Below, piece after piece: positions 50,425-58,407 of a stretch of 64,000 nt of DNA; the stretch's first letter is position 1; every line of letters starts with the position of its first letter. The notes beneath the pieces were generated by a model. The model searched no databases. It was not told the origin of the DNA and saw only the letters and a program-made list of their open reading frames with translations. The translations under genes and the position numbers were made by a program. The DNA lies in contig NZ_JAGGKS010000003.1 in the NCBI RefSeq assembly GCF_017873955.1, forward strand, positions 62,001 through 126,000. Direction: 5' to 3'. The DNA comes from Sedimentibacter acidaminivorans (GTDB taxonomy: Bacteria > Bacillota > Clostridia > Tissierellales > Sedimentibacteraceae).

Positions 50425-51825
50425 CTAAAACCTAAAATATAAAAATGGTTGAAATGATGAATCTACCATATACCCTACAGATAATAGTAAAATAATAACC
50501 AACATTATTGGTTCAGTAAAATTAAATATTTTGTTCCATAAGGGTTTAATGTTTAATTTTAAAAATATATATTTTGGTATTTCTGTAGAAAAAATTATTG
50601 CAATAATCAAAACGTACAAATAGCTTCCTAAATAATAATTGCTTTCAACTGTAAAAAATGGAATATCAGTCATGAAAAGCATTGATTTTATAAATTCTAT
50701 AGCATCTATTATTTCATTATTAAATAATACAAAACTAAAAACAACTATCAACATAGTGTATATATGAGTAAATAATGATGGGATTTTATTTAGTAGTCGT
50801 AATAAAAATATTTTTTCTAAAACTAATACGACTCCAAACATAAGCCCCCACAAAATGAAATTCCAATCAGCTCCATGCCAAAAACCAGTTAAACACCAAA
50901 CTATAAATATATTTATTCCCCATCTTAGTACGCCTGTTCTATTACCACCTAAAGGTATATAAAGATAATCTCTAAACCAGCTACCAAGTGAAATGTGCCA
51001 CCTACGCCAAAATTCAGTTATACTCTTTGAACAAAAAGGGTGATTGAAATTTTCTAAAAAATGAAAACCAAACATACGACCCATTCCAATTGCCATATCA
51101 CTATATGCTGAAAAATCAAAATATATTTGTAAAGAAAATGCTATTGCACCCAACCAATAATATATTACCGAAGGTTGGTTAGTTTCTATGGAAAGTGTCC
51201 ATAATGTGGCAAGCTGATCTGCAATTATTAATTTTTTAGATAGTCCAAATATAAACCTTTTAACACCATATGAAAAATCTTCAAAACTATGTTTTCTCAT
51301 TGAAAGTTCTTCGTTTATTGTTTTATATCGAACAATAGGTCCTGCTATTAGCTGTGGAAAAAGTGATATATATAAAGCTAATTTAATAAAATTTGTTTGT
51401 GCCGATACTTCTTTTCTGTATACATCAATTATATAGCTAATTGCTTGAAAAGTATAAAAACTAATACCTATTGGTAATGCATATTTAAACAAAGATATCT
51501 CTGAAGAAAATAAAGAATTAATATTTTCAATTATAAAATTGGAATACTTAAGTAATCCAATTAGAGTGAGGTTTATAGCTATTGCTGTAATAATAGCTAC
51601 TTTTCTATAAAATAACGTATTGAATTTATCTATTAATAAACCAAATATATAGTTCAATATTATTGAAAAAATAAATGTAAACATAAATTTAGGTTCACCA
51701 AGAAAATAAAAAATCAAACTCGATATAAGAAGAACAATGTTTTTTGCTTTATATGGTACCAGGAAATACAATATTAGAACTATTGGAAAAAAACAAAATA
51801 AAAAAGTCATGCTTGAAAAAACCAT
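50425..51825 (-). CDS. MBOAT-family O-acyltransferase (AlgI-like)
   Basis: A 466-residue membrane protein with about 11 hydrophobic segments. The MBOAT signature is present: ITEFWRRWHISLGSWFRDYL, YIPLGGNRTG and the catalytic His in WCLTGFWHGADWN. It moves acyl groups across the membrane for O-acetylation of an exported polymer, with the DHHW protein. AAAGGAAT precedes the ATG. A long hairpin separates it from the upstream lipoprotein gene, so they may be only partly co-transcribed. Confidence 0.92.
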   Translation of the reverse strand: MVFSSMTFLFCFFPIVLILYFLVPYKAKNIVLLISSLIFYFLGEPKFMFTFIFSIILNYIFGLLIDKFNTLFYRKVAIITAIAINLTLIGLLKYSNFIIENINSLFSSEISLFKYALPIGISFYTFQAISYIIDVYRKEVSAQTNFIKLALYISLFPQLIAGPIVRYKTINEELSMRKHSFEDFSYGVKRFIFGLSKKLIIADQLATLWTLSIETNQPSVIYYWLGAIAFSLQIYFDFSAYSDMAIGMGRMFGFHFLENFNHPFCSKSITEFWRRWHISLGSWFRDYLYIPLGGNRTGVLRWGINIFIVWCLTGFWHGADWNFILWGLMFGVVLVLEKIFLLRLLNKIPSLFTHIYTMLIVVFSFVLFNNEIIDAIEFIKSMLFMTDIPFFTVESNYYLGSYLYVLIIAIIFSTEIPKYIFLKLNIKPLWNKIFNFTEPIMLVIILLLSVGYMVDSSFQPFLYFRF

Positions 51826-51860
51826 ATATATAATTCCTTTCTGAAATTACTTCTATTATT

Positions 51861-51904
51861 TAAATAACACTTCATTTGTAATTTTTCAAATGAAGTGTTA
51901 TTTA
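51861..51904 (-). terminator. Perfect 18-bp inverted repeat after the lipoprotein gene
   Basis: Arms 51861-51878 and 51887-51904 (core AATAACACTTCATTTG) with an 8-nt loop, 21 bp after the DUF4358 stop and 36 bp before the MBOAT start. The U-run is weak, so read-through is possible. Confidence 0.6.
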
Positions 51905-51925
51905 TTTTAGTTATAAACTTATAAC

Positions 51926-52450
51926 TTATTTAACAAGCTCTAAGAATGCTTTATGAAATTCTGTGGAGTTCTCATCCATAATAAGAATTACCATATTTCC
52001 AACATTGTCAACTATGACATTTTCAGGTTCAACACCAACACAAATCCATTTTCGTGGGTCTACATTTGTCTTAATATCTTCTTTTATTTTCTCTATGTCA
52101 CTTCCCTCTTTAACGCGAAGTAATACTATTGAATGTGCTGATGAAGTCATCAAAGGCTCAGATGCCATAGCTTCAGTAAATTCTATATCTTTTGTACCAA
52201 GGAAATATTCTAGATTTTCAGTAGTAATTTCTGTTTGTCCAAGTTTCGCAGTTTCAATCCCTGCCTCTACATAAAGTTTATCAAGTATTGAAGAAAGTGA
52301 CTCCGCTGCAAGAGGATTTTCATTTGCAGTAGTATCCTTTCCGGTATCTCCATTTGATGATTCACTTGGTGAACAAGCCACAAATGTTAATAATAGTACA
52401 CAGCCTAATAAAATAAGTCTAAATTTTTTAATGATATTATTTTTTTTCAT
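51926..52450 (-). CDS. DUF4358 lipoprotein
   Basis: A 174-residue secreted lipoprotein: signal sequence with lipobox LTFVAC (Cys26), a Ser/Thr/Asn-rich linker, then the DUF4358 domain with VLLRVKEGSDIEKIKEDI and VDNVGNMVILIM. DUF4358 proteins are commonly found beside MBOAT/DHHW genes, as here. Its role is unknown, likely extracytoplasmic support of surface acylation. AGGAGC precedes the ATG. Confidence 0.85.
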   Translation of the reverse strand: MKKNNIIKKFRLILLGCVLLLTFVACSPSESSNGDTGKDTTANENPLAAESLSSILDKLYVEAGIETAKLGQTEITTENLEYFLGTKDIEFTEAMASEPLMTSSAHSIVLLRVKEGSDIEKIKEDIKTNVDPRKWICVGVEPENVIVDNVGNMVILIMDENSTEFHKAFLELVK

Positions 52451-52562
52451 GTTACGCTCCTAGTTGTTTTATTTAATTTTGTCGACATATAATTAGACGA
52501 TTTTATCTATAATAAGTTCCATAAGATTTTTTTCATCTTGTTATAAAGTTATTCCATTAAAA

Positions 52563-52596
52563 AAGATGAACCATATCATCGGATACAGTTCATCTT
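52563..52596 (-). terminator. Terminator of the sigma/RsiV operon (third copy of the repeated terminator)
   Basis: Stem AAGATGAAC / GTTCATCTT with the same loop text (CATATCATC, GATACA; one base differs) as the copies at 42.7 and 47.7 kb, followed by U-rich sequence on the minus strand. Confidence 0.8.
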
Positions 52597-52612
52597 AACT
52601 TTAAAAAATATT

Positions 52613-53509
52613 TTATTTGATATATTCATTGCTTACTAAAACATCTGATAGTACTTCTGTTGGAACTACAAATTCAACAACTCCCATAGCACCAGGACCA
52701 ACTACATACTTATCAAATGAAATTACTAAGTTACCTTCAGCAGTTATATAGAAACCCTGATCCTTAGATATTTTTTCAAATGTTTCTTTTATTTCAGGTT
52801 GTAACTCTTTAATCCAATACATATTATTTTCATCAGCTTTATTTTGCTCTATCATCTGTTTTATTATATTTTCGCTGATAATTTCAATATAACTGTCATC
52901 CTTGAAAAGACTAGGAAGAGTTATTAATATTTCATTTTCTTTGTCTATTGTATCATACTTAAATGTTGTTGATGAAGATCCAACAATATTTACAACATAA
53001 CGACCAACTGACAATATTTTGTCTGTATCAGTTTTTATAACATATCCGCTATCTACTCCCATATGACCTCCGCCATTTTGCTTTAAGCTCTCCATATCGG
53101 TCGTAAATTGTTCATATAGTTCTTTATTTTCAGCTAAATATTTTTCATTTAGGCTGTTTTGTAAATCTTTATTATCTAATCCATCTATTGCTGGTGTTTT
53201 TATATTAGCATCATAAGTTTCTTCATTAATTTTATATTCTTTAAATGTCAATACTTTTACAATTCCACCTAAAACTGGTACATCTGACAATGTTTCTGCC
53301 AATGCTTCATTTGTATTTACCCCTATTGTTAAGACTGTTGAAACAATAGCTATTGAAGCTGCAGTAGCACACATTCTTTTAAGGTATATTTTTTTATTCA
53401 TAATTTTTTTACCTTCCTTTAGTGATTTTTTTACTGTAAATTCTAGTTCCATAGGAATAGGTATATTAATGTATTCTTTTTTTAGCTGATCTATTTTATT
53501 TTCATCCAT
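52613..53509 (-). CDS. RsiV-like anti-sigma factor (DUF4163/DUF3298)
   Basis: A 298-residue single-pass membrane protein. Residues 1-42 are cytoplasmic (sigma-binding), about 45-65 are transmembrane, and the extracellular part has the DUF3298-type C-terminal GMGVVEFVVP-like strand region (VVGPGAMGVVEFVVP). An ALA-type motif after the membrane helix (NEALAETL) could be a signal-peptidase site, the step that starts RsiV destruction in Bacillus when lysozyme binds. AGGAGG precedes the ATG at 53509. It is 17 bp downstream of its ECF sigma factor. Confidence 0.85.
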   Translation of the reverse strand: MDENKIDQLKKEYINIPIPMELEFTVKKSLKEGKKIMNKKIYLKRMCATAASIAIVSTVLTIGVNTNEALAETLSDVPVLGGIVKVLTFKEYKINEETYDANIKTPAIDGLDNKDLQNSLNEKYLAENKELYEQFTTDMESLKQNGGGHMGVDSGYVIKTDTDKILSVGRYVVNIVGSSSTTFKYDTIDKENEILITLPSLFKDDSYIEIISENIIKQMIEQNKADENNMYWIKELQPEIKETFEKISKDQGFYITAEGNLVISFDKYVVGPGAMGVVEFVVPTEVLSDVLVSNEYIK

Positions 53510-53526
53510 CACTAATCCTCCTAAAT

Positions 53527-54015
53527 TTATTCATTAATTTTAATACGTAACTTCTCTAGTGATTTGTATAACCTGGTTTTAACTGTATTTACATTTTCAT
53601 CAAGAATTTCAGCCACTTCTTCTATTTTCAAGTCTTCAAAAAATCTTAATATAATAATGCTGCGGTAGTTGTCAGGTAATTCATCTAATGCTCTATATAA
53701 ATCTACATCTTTATATTTATCAACTGTTCCACAGTCAAAAGACGATATAAATTCATCATCTACCACCACTATTTTCTTTTGCTTCCTAATAAAATCTATT
53801 GCTGAATTAATTAATATCCTATAAAACCAAGTTCTAATATACTCAGGATTTTTTAAATTATCTAGCGATACGATAGCTTTAAATATAGCTTCTTGAACAA
53901 TATCCAAAGCATCATCAACATTTTTTACATAACTATATGCTATCCTATAGTGTTTTTCTTTATTTTCAACAACATAATTTTCTAACTTTTTTTCTAAACT
54001 TGAATTAATTCGCAC
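53527..54015 (-). CDS. ECF-type RNA polymerase sigma factor (SigV-like)
   Basis: A 162-residue sigma-70 family protein with region 2 (YSYVKNVDDALDIVQEAIFKA, IRTWFYRILINSAIDFIRK) and region 4 (LPDNYRSIIILRFFEDLKIEEVAEIL, VNTVKTRLYKSLEKLR). Its pairing with an RsiV-type anti-sigma factor suggests a cell-envelope or lysozyme stress response. The start is taken as GTG at 54015, eight bases after AAGGAAAGG; a GTG at 54024 lies inside that site. Confidence 0.9.
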   Translation of the reverse strand: MRINSSLEKKLENYVVENKEKHYRIAYSYVKNVDDALDIVQEAIFKAIVSLDNLKNPEYIRTWFYRILINSAIDFIRKQKKIVVVDDEFISSFDCGTVDKYKDVDLYRALDELPDNYRSIIILRFFEDLKIEEVAEILDENVNTVKTRLYKSLEKLRIKINE

Positions 54016-54132
54016 GAATTTCACCTTTCCTTACATATATGCACATATAAATTGACTTACATCTTTTAGACGTCAATTTATATCAAAAAGTTTTAATTTA
54101 TATTTTAAATTTTAGTCCTATAAATATTTAAT

Positions 54133-54191
54133 TTTACAATAAAGGTAAGCATGATTCTATGACAAGAAATTATGCTCACCTTCATTGTAAA
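54133..54191 (-). terminator. Long hairpin in the 54025-54418 gap
   Basis: Arms 54133-54152 and 54172-54191, 20 bp with G-U pairs on the minus-strand RNA, 19-nt loop. It probably ended transcripts of the amidohydrolase pseudogene. The remaining gap is A/T-rich, and I see nothing else in it. Confidence 0.5.
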
Positions 54192-54418
54192 GTAAAATAT
54201 TCCTTAAATCCTTTTTCTTCAGCATCTTTTATTCTTTAATGTATTAATCTGGACTAGATTTCGACATTAATTATAATAATTTTCTATGATAAATTTATGA
54301 GTTAATTAATAATTATATAAACAGTAATCGCATATAATTACAATACATCTATAAAAATAATACTATAATAATATTTAACATTAAGAAATTTATTATTTTA
54401 ATAAATATTCTTCAACGC

Positions 54419-54998
54419 TTACAGACCTAGTGATATAGACATGCTTTCAGGATACCAATCAACTTGATATCCAAAATACTCAGGAACTTCTCTAAGCGGT
54501 ACGTATAGCTGATTATTTACTTGTTTAATAGATACTTCTTTTGTAGTTAATTCATTTTTAGCTGTTATTTTGCCACTATTTGAATCGTAAATGTATTCTA
54601 TACCCATATTATCAAACAACACTTTTGCAGAAACATAAGTTACACCATTTTCAAGTATCGGTTTAACATCAAATTTCAATGGCATACCTTTCCACATTAC
54701 AGTTACTTCTTCATTATTTTTAATATATACAACTTCTCCACCTACAATAGTCGCTAGAGGTAAAATGTCTTTTATATCTCTTTCTGGACATGTCATATAG
54801 TCTCTATCAAGGATAACAAAGTCTGCAAGTTTTCCAGCCTCTAAAGAACTGAAGTGCCATGCTATTTGCCCATGTAGCATGACCACATGTACGGATTAAT
54901 GCTACCGGGTTATTAGGAGCTACTTTATCTAAATCTTCTTTTGTAGGAAACTGTGGGTCGTCCCATACTTCTTGATTCCAACCTCTTCCTATAATCCA
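54419..54998 (-). pseudogene. Amidohydrolase (YtcJ-like) gene with large internal deletion, fused to a stalk domain
   Basis: The minus strand from 54998 reads WIIGRGWNQEVWDDPQF, PTKEDLDKVAPNNPVALIR and TCGHATWANSMAL, an N-terminal part of a metal-dependent amidohydrolase 3. In another frame the C-terminal end follows directly (SSLEAGKLADFVILDRDYMT, IVGGEVVYI). Then comes a copper-amine-oxidase-N-like stalk domain (VPLREVPEYFGYQVDW). Several hundred codons with the metal site are missing, the joint is out of frame, and the true 5' end is absent. The downstream 155-codon frame (54419-54886) could still be translated but lacks a ribosome binding site. Confidence 0.78.
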
Positions 54999-55094
54999 AG
55001 TATTCTATCATGATATTAGTTTTATCATGTAGAATATATTTAATTCTATTTGGTACAAGTTATTTAATGACAAGAAAAAGATAGCAAAAAAAGG

Positions 55095-55124
55095 AAATGC
55101 AATGGAATTGTCACCATTGCATTT
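55095..55124 (-). terminator. Intrinsic terminator of the M42 peptidase operon
   Basis: A perfect 11-bp stem AAATGCAATGG / CCATTGCATTT, 8-nt loop; minus strand continues CCTTTTTTT. Confidence 0.85.
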
Positions 55125-55145
55125 TGATGTAAGACAACAAACGTC

Positions 55146-56132
55146 CTACGATTTTGTAATTGATATTGTTAATTTGATGCATTCTAGTACATCATTTTTG
55201 TTAAATATTTCTCCAGATGAATGTATATTCCTTGTTGGAATAGATATTACACCACTTGGTACACCTGTTCTAGTCATATGGATAGCTCCCGAATCTGTAC
55301 CTCCAAATTCTAACACTTCATATTGATACTTAATATTGTTTTCAATAGATAAGTTTGTTAAGAGTTCTTTAACTTGTGGGTGTGTTATAAGGGATTTATC
55401 CATTAACTTTATTGCTGCACCACCACCTAATTTTACATCCATCTTTATTCCATCAGGTGAATCGCCAGTTGCTGTAACATCAAGAGCTATTGCAATATCA
55501 GGATTAATTCCATAGCCTGCAGTTTTAGCTCCTCTACATCCAACTTCCTCTTGGACTGAGAAAACATAATATATGTCATTATCTGTTGCAGGATGATTTT
55601 TTAAAGCCTCTATTAAAATATAACAACCAATTCGATCATCTGCTGCCTTACAAATTACGCAGTCCTCTGTTTCATAATATTCTGATTTAAATACACACAT
55701 ATCACCTATCTGAAAATTATTTTTTACAAAATCAACTGATGTAGAGGCAACATCTAAATATAATTTGCTCATTGTTAGTTTTTCTTTATCCTTTAGTTCT
55801 TCCGAACAAATTACACCTTCTAAATTATTATCAAATATCATTCTAAGACCAAGCAGTTCCTTAGGATGAAGTCCTCCGACATTTGAAAATCTAAGAAACC
55901 CTTTTTCATCAACATGTGTAATTATTAAACCTATTTGGTCCATATGTGCTGAAAATAATATTTTTTTGCCATTTCCCTTTTTTCTTGCAATTAGATTTCC
56001 CAGAGGGTCTGTAGTGAGTTCATCTACATAATCTTTAATTTCTTCTTTAATTAAATTTCTTATATTATTTTCTCTACCTGATGGAGAGAAACAATTTGAA
56101 AATTTCTTCATTAATTCACTATTAAATTCCAT
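55146..56132 (-). CDS. M42-family metallopeptidase (third of tandem set)
   Basis: A 328-residue tetrahedral aminopeptidase-type dizinc enzyme. Metal ligands and catalytic Glu lie in FSAHMDQIGLIITHVDEKGF, KAADDRIGCYILIEAL and SVQEEVGCRGA, and the late His in RNIHSSGEIF. It cleaves N-terminal residues from short peptides, often Glu or Asp. AAAGGAG precedes the ATG. It is last in an operon of three paralogues, 30 bp after the previous one, and followed by a terminator. Confidence 0.9.
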   Translation of the reverse strand: MEFNSELMKKFSNCFSPSGRENNIRNLIKEEIKDYVDELTTDPLGNLIARKKGNGKKILFSAHMDQIGLIITHVDEKGFLRFSNVGGLHPKELLGLRMIFDNNLEGVICSEELKDKEKLTMSKLYLDVASTSVDFVKNNFQIGDMCVFKSEYYETEDCVICKAADDRIGCYILIEALKNHPATDNDIYYVFSVQEEVGCRGAKTAGYGINPDIAIALDVTATGDSPDGIKMDVKLGGGAAIKLMDKSLITHPQVKELLTNLSIENNIKYQYEVLEFGGTDSGAIHMTRTGVPSGVISIPTRNIHSSGEIFNKNDVLECIKLTISITKS

Positions 56133-56162
56133 GTTATTTCTCCTTTCACTTGTTAATTTTTA

Positions 56163-57176
56163 TTATTGTTCTTTATTTTCTTCTAATAAAATCATTTTTA
56201 CAAGTGTTACTAAATTATTGTAATCATTTTTACTTGCTACATTGACAGATGAATGGATATATCTGCATGGAACTGCTAATGCTACTACCTTAGAACCATT
56301 TTTGGTTTTATGTATAGCTCCAGCATCATTTCCTCCAGATGATGATTTTCTAAACTGATATGGAATATTATTATTTTCTGCTACTTTAGCTACACGTCTA
56401 ACTTCATCTATATCATATACAGTTGATTTATCCATAATAGATATTGCTGGTCCATTATTTATAGATGTAGAATTTGAATGGTCTTCAATTTCAGGCATAT
56501 CAGCACAAACAGTACCCTCAATAACAATTCCTAAATCAGGTTCTAATGCATAAGCAGCTGTATAAGCACCCCTTAATCCTACTTCTTCCATTACAGTAAA
56601 AACAGCATAAAAATCTACATCAAGTTTCATAGAAAGTAGCTCTATAATAGCGCTACAACCTGCTCTATCATCTAATGCCTTTGCTTTTATCATATTATCG
56701 CCAAATTCTACATAATCGCTTTTAAATGTAACATAATCACCAATGCTTACAAGTTTCTCAGTTTCTGCTTTTGAATTTGAACCAATATCAATATATAATT
56801 TGTCAATTGGTAAAGCCTTGCCTTTTTCGTCTGCACTCATGAGATGTATAGCTTTAGAACCTATAACTCCTGGTATTTTACATTCACCAACTTCAACTAC
56901 TTTTGAATTCAATACTCTTTGGTCTATTCCACCAACAGCTTGAAATTTAATAAATCCATTTGAATCTATATGAGATACAATTAGCCCAACTTCATCCATA
57001 TGAGCTGCTACCATTATTGTTTTATTTTTTTTACCTTTATTGTGGGCTATTATATTTCCAAGCTTATCTACATAATTTTCACAACCAATTTCATTTAATT
57101 TTAACTTTATATAGTTTCTTACTTCGTATTCACAACCTGATACGCCGGAAAGTTCAGTTAATTCTTTTAAAAACAT
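56163..57176 (-). CDS. M42-family metallopeptidase (second of tandem set)
   Basis: A 337-residue paralogue with VAAHMDEVGLIVSHIDSNGF, KALDDRAGCSAIIELL, TVMEEVGLRGAYTAA and CRYIHSSVNVA. An insertion with MSADEKGKALPID distinguishes it from the third copy. GGAGG precedes the ATG. It overlaps the end of the first copy by 10 bp, so translation is coupled. Confidence 0.9.
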   Translation of the reverse strand: MFLKELTELSGVSGCEYEVRNYIKLKLNEIGCENYVDKLGNIIAHNKGKKNKTIMVAAHMDEVGLIVSHIDSNGFIKFQAVGGIDQRVLNSKVVEVGECKIPGVIGSKAIHLMSADEKGKALPIDKLYIDIGSNSKAETEKLVSIGDYVTFKSDYVEFGDNMIKAKALDDRAGCSAIIELLSMKLDVDFYAVFTVMEEVGLRGAYTAAYALEPDLGIVIEGTVCADMPEIEDHSNSTSINNGPAISIMDKSTVYDIDEVRRVAKVAENNNIPYQFRKSSSGGNDAGAIHKTKNGSKVVALAVPCRYIHSSVNVASKNDYNNLVTLVKMILLEENKEQ

Positions 57177-58207
57177 AATATTTCCTCCAAATCAGAATTA
57201 TCTATTTCATTTATAAACCTTGCAATTGCCTTACCAGTTGTTTCTATATCCTTTAAATCAATAGTTTCAACTGATGTATGCATGTATCTAAGAGGTATAG
57301 ACAATAGTATACAAGGGATACCCTCTCTATTTATTTGTAATGATTCTGTATCAGTTCCTGATGATGATGGAGAAGCTTCGTATTGAAACTCGTAATTATA
57401 TTGTTTGCATACTTCAATAAATTTTTTAGTAAGCTTTGGATTAAATCGACCACCTATTGCAACTGCAGGGCCCTTTCCTAAAGATGCTGTTTCTGGTGGC
57501 ATATCTGGTGTAAGTCCAAATCCTACATCCAGTACTATTCCAATATCGGGGTTAATTTTATAGCTTGCAGTTGCAGAACCTCTACAACCTGTTTCTTCTT
57601 GTGCAGTGGCTGCATAATATATATTGCTATTGTGAGAAATTTTCTTTAATTCATGAGCAACAACTAGCATAACTGCTATTCCAGCTTTATCATCAAGTTG
57701 TCTTGACGAAATTATACTATTTTGTAAAGCTAAGGGCTGTCTTTTTATAACTGCTATATCTCCTATTGATACCTTCTTTTCAAGTTCTTTTTTTGATAGT
57801 CCTGTATCTATAAATAAATCTTTTGTTTTTAACGGTTTTTCTCTTTCTTCTTCGGGGGTCAAATGCGGTGGTTTGATTCCTATTACACCAAATATAGATT
57901 CTTTGCCATAAATAATTATGTCCTGGGCTACTAGTGATGCTGCATTTATTCCTCCTACAGATGTAAATCTAAGAAATCCATTATCTAGAATTGATGTTAT
58001 CATTAATCCAATTTCATCGCTATGAGCTGCTAACATTATTTTTGTGGAGTTTGTACCTGTTGATTTGAATATGTAGCTTCCTATGTTATCTTCTTCGAAC
58101 GAGTCAGTATATGGTTGAAAATATTTTTTTAATATATTACCATTGGTATGTTCATATCCTGAAACGTAATGATTTGAACATACTTCAAATAAAAAGTTTT
58201 TTATCAT
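57167..58207 (-). CDS. M42-family metallopeptidase (first of tandem set)
   Basis: A 346-residue paralogue with LAAHSDEIGLMITSILDNGF (Ser in place of Met after the metal His), RQLDDKAGIAVMLVVA, TAQEETGCRGSATA and LRYMHTSVETI. It begins MIKNFLFEVCSNHYVSGYEH. AAAGGAG precedes the ATG. It is first of the three-gene peptidase operon. The three copies differ clearly, so the duplication is old and their peptide preferences probably differ. Confidence 0.9.
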   Translation of the reverse strand: MIKNFLFEVCSNHYVSGYEHTNGNILKKYFQPYTDSFEEDNIGSYIFKSTGTNSTKIMLAAHSDEIGLMITSILDNGFLRFTSVGGINAASLVAQDIIIYGKESIFGVIGIKPPHLTPEEEREKPLKTKDLFIDTGLSKKELEKKVSIGDIAVIKRQPLALQNSIISSRQLDDKAGIAVMLVVAHELKKISHNSNIYYAATAQEETGCRGSATASYKINPDIGIVLDVGFGLTPDMPPETASLGKGPAVAIGGRFNPKLTKKFIEVCKQYNYEFQYEASPSSSGTDTESLQINREGIPCILLSIPLRYMHTSVETIDLKDIETTGKAIARFINEIDNSDLEEILCF

Positions 58208-58374
58208 ATTAATTCTCCTTTCTGGGTTAGTATGATTAAAAAAGCAAATTGCATACTTAATTGTATAGTTATTTTGTTGTTTGAGGTGATATATGAAATA
58301 CTTATATATTATTGTTTCATTATATGAGTTTTATGTGGTTATTTGTCCAAAAAATGTAAATATAGTTGGAAAAA

Positions 58375-58402
58375 AATTGTTAGATCATTAGATCTAACAA
58401 TT
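58375..58402 (-). terminator. Intrinsic terminator of the cmk-plsC-ispH/rpsA operon
   Basis: A perfect 12-bp stem AATTGTTAGATC / GATCTAACAATT, 4-nt loop, then a U6 run on the minus strand. Confidence 0.88.
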
Positions 58403-58407
58403 GTATT

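Noticed and set aside
55001-55044. Bulged inverted repeat TATTCTA..TAGAATA next to the amidohydrolase pseudogene
   Set aside because: There is no U-run and no intact gene to serve; it may be a leftover of the deletion joint, but this is not supportable.
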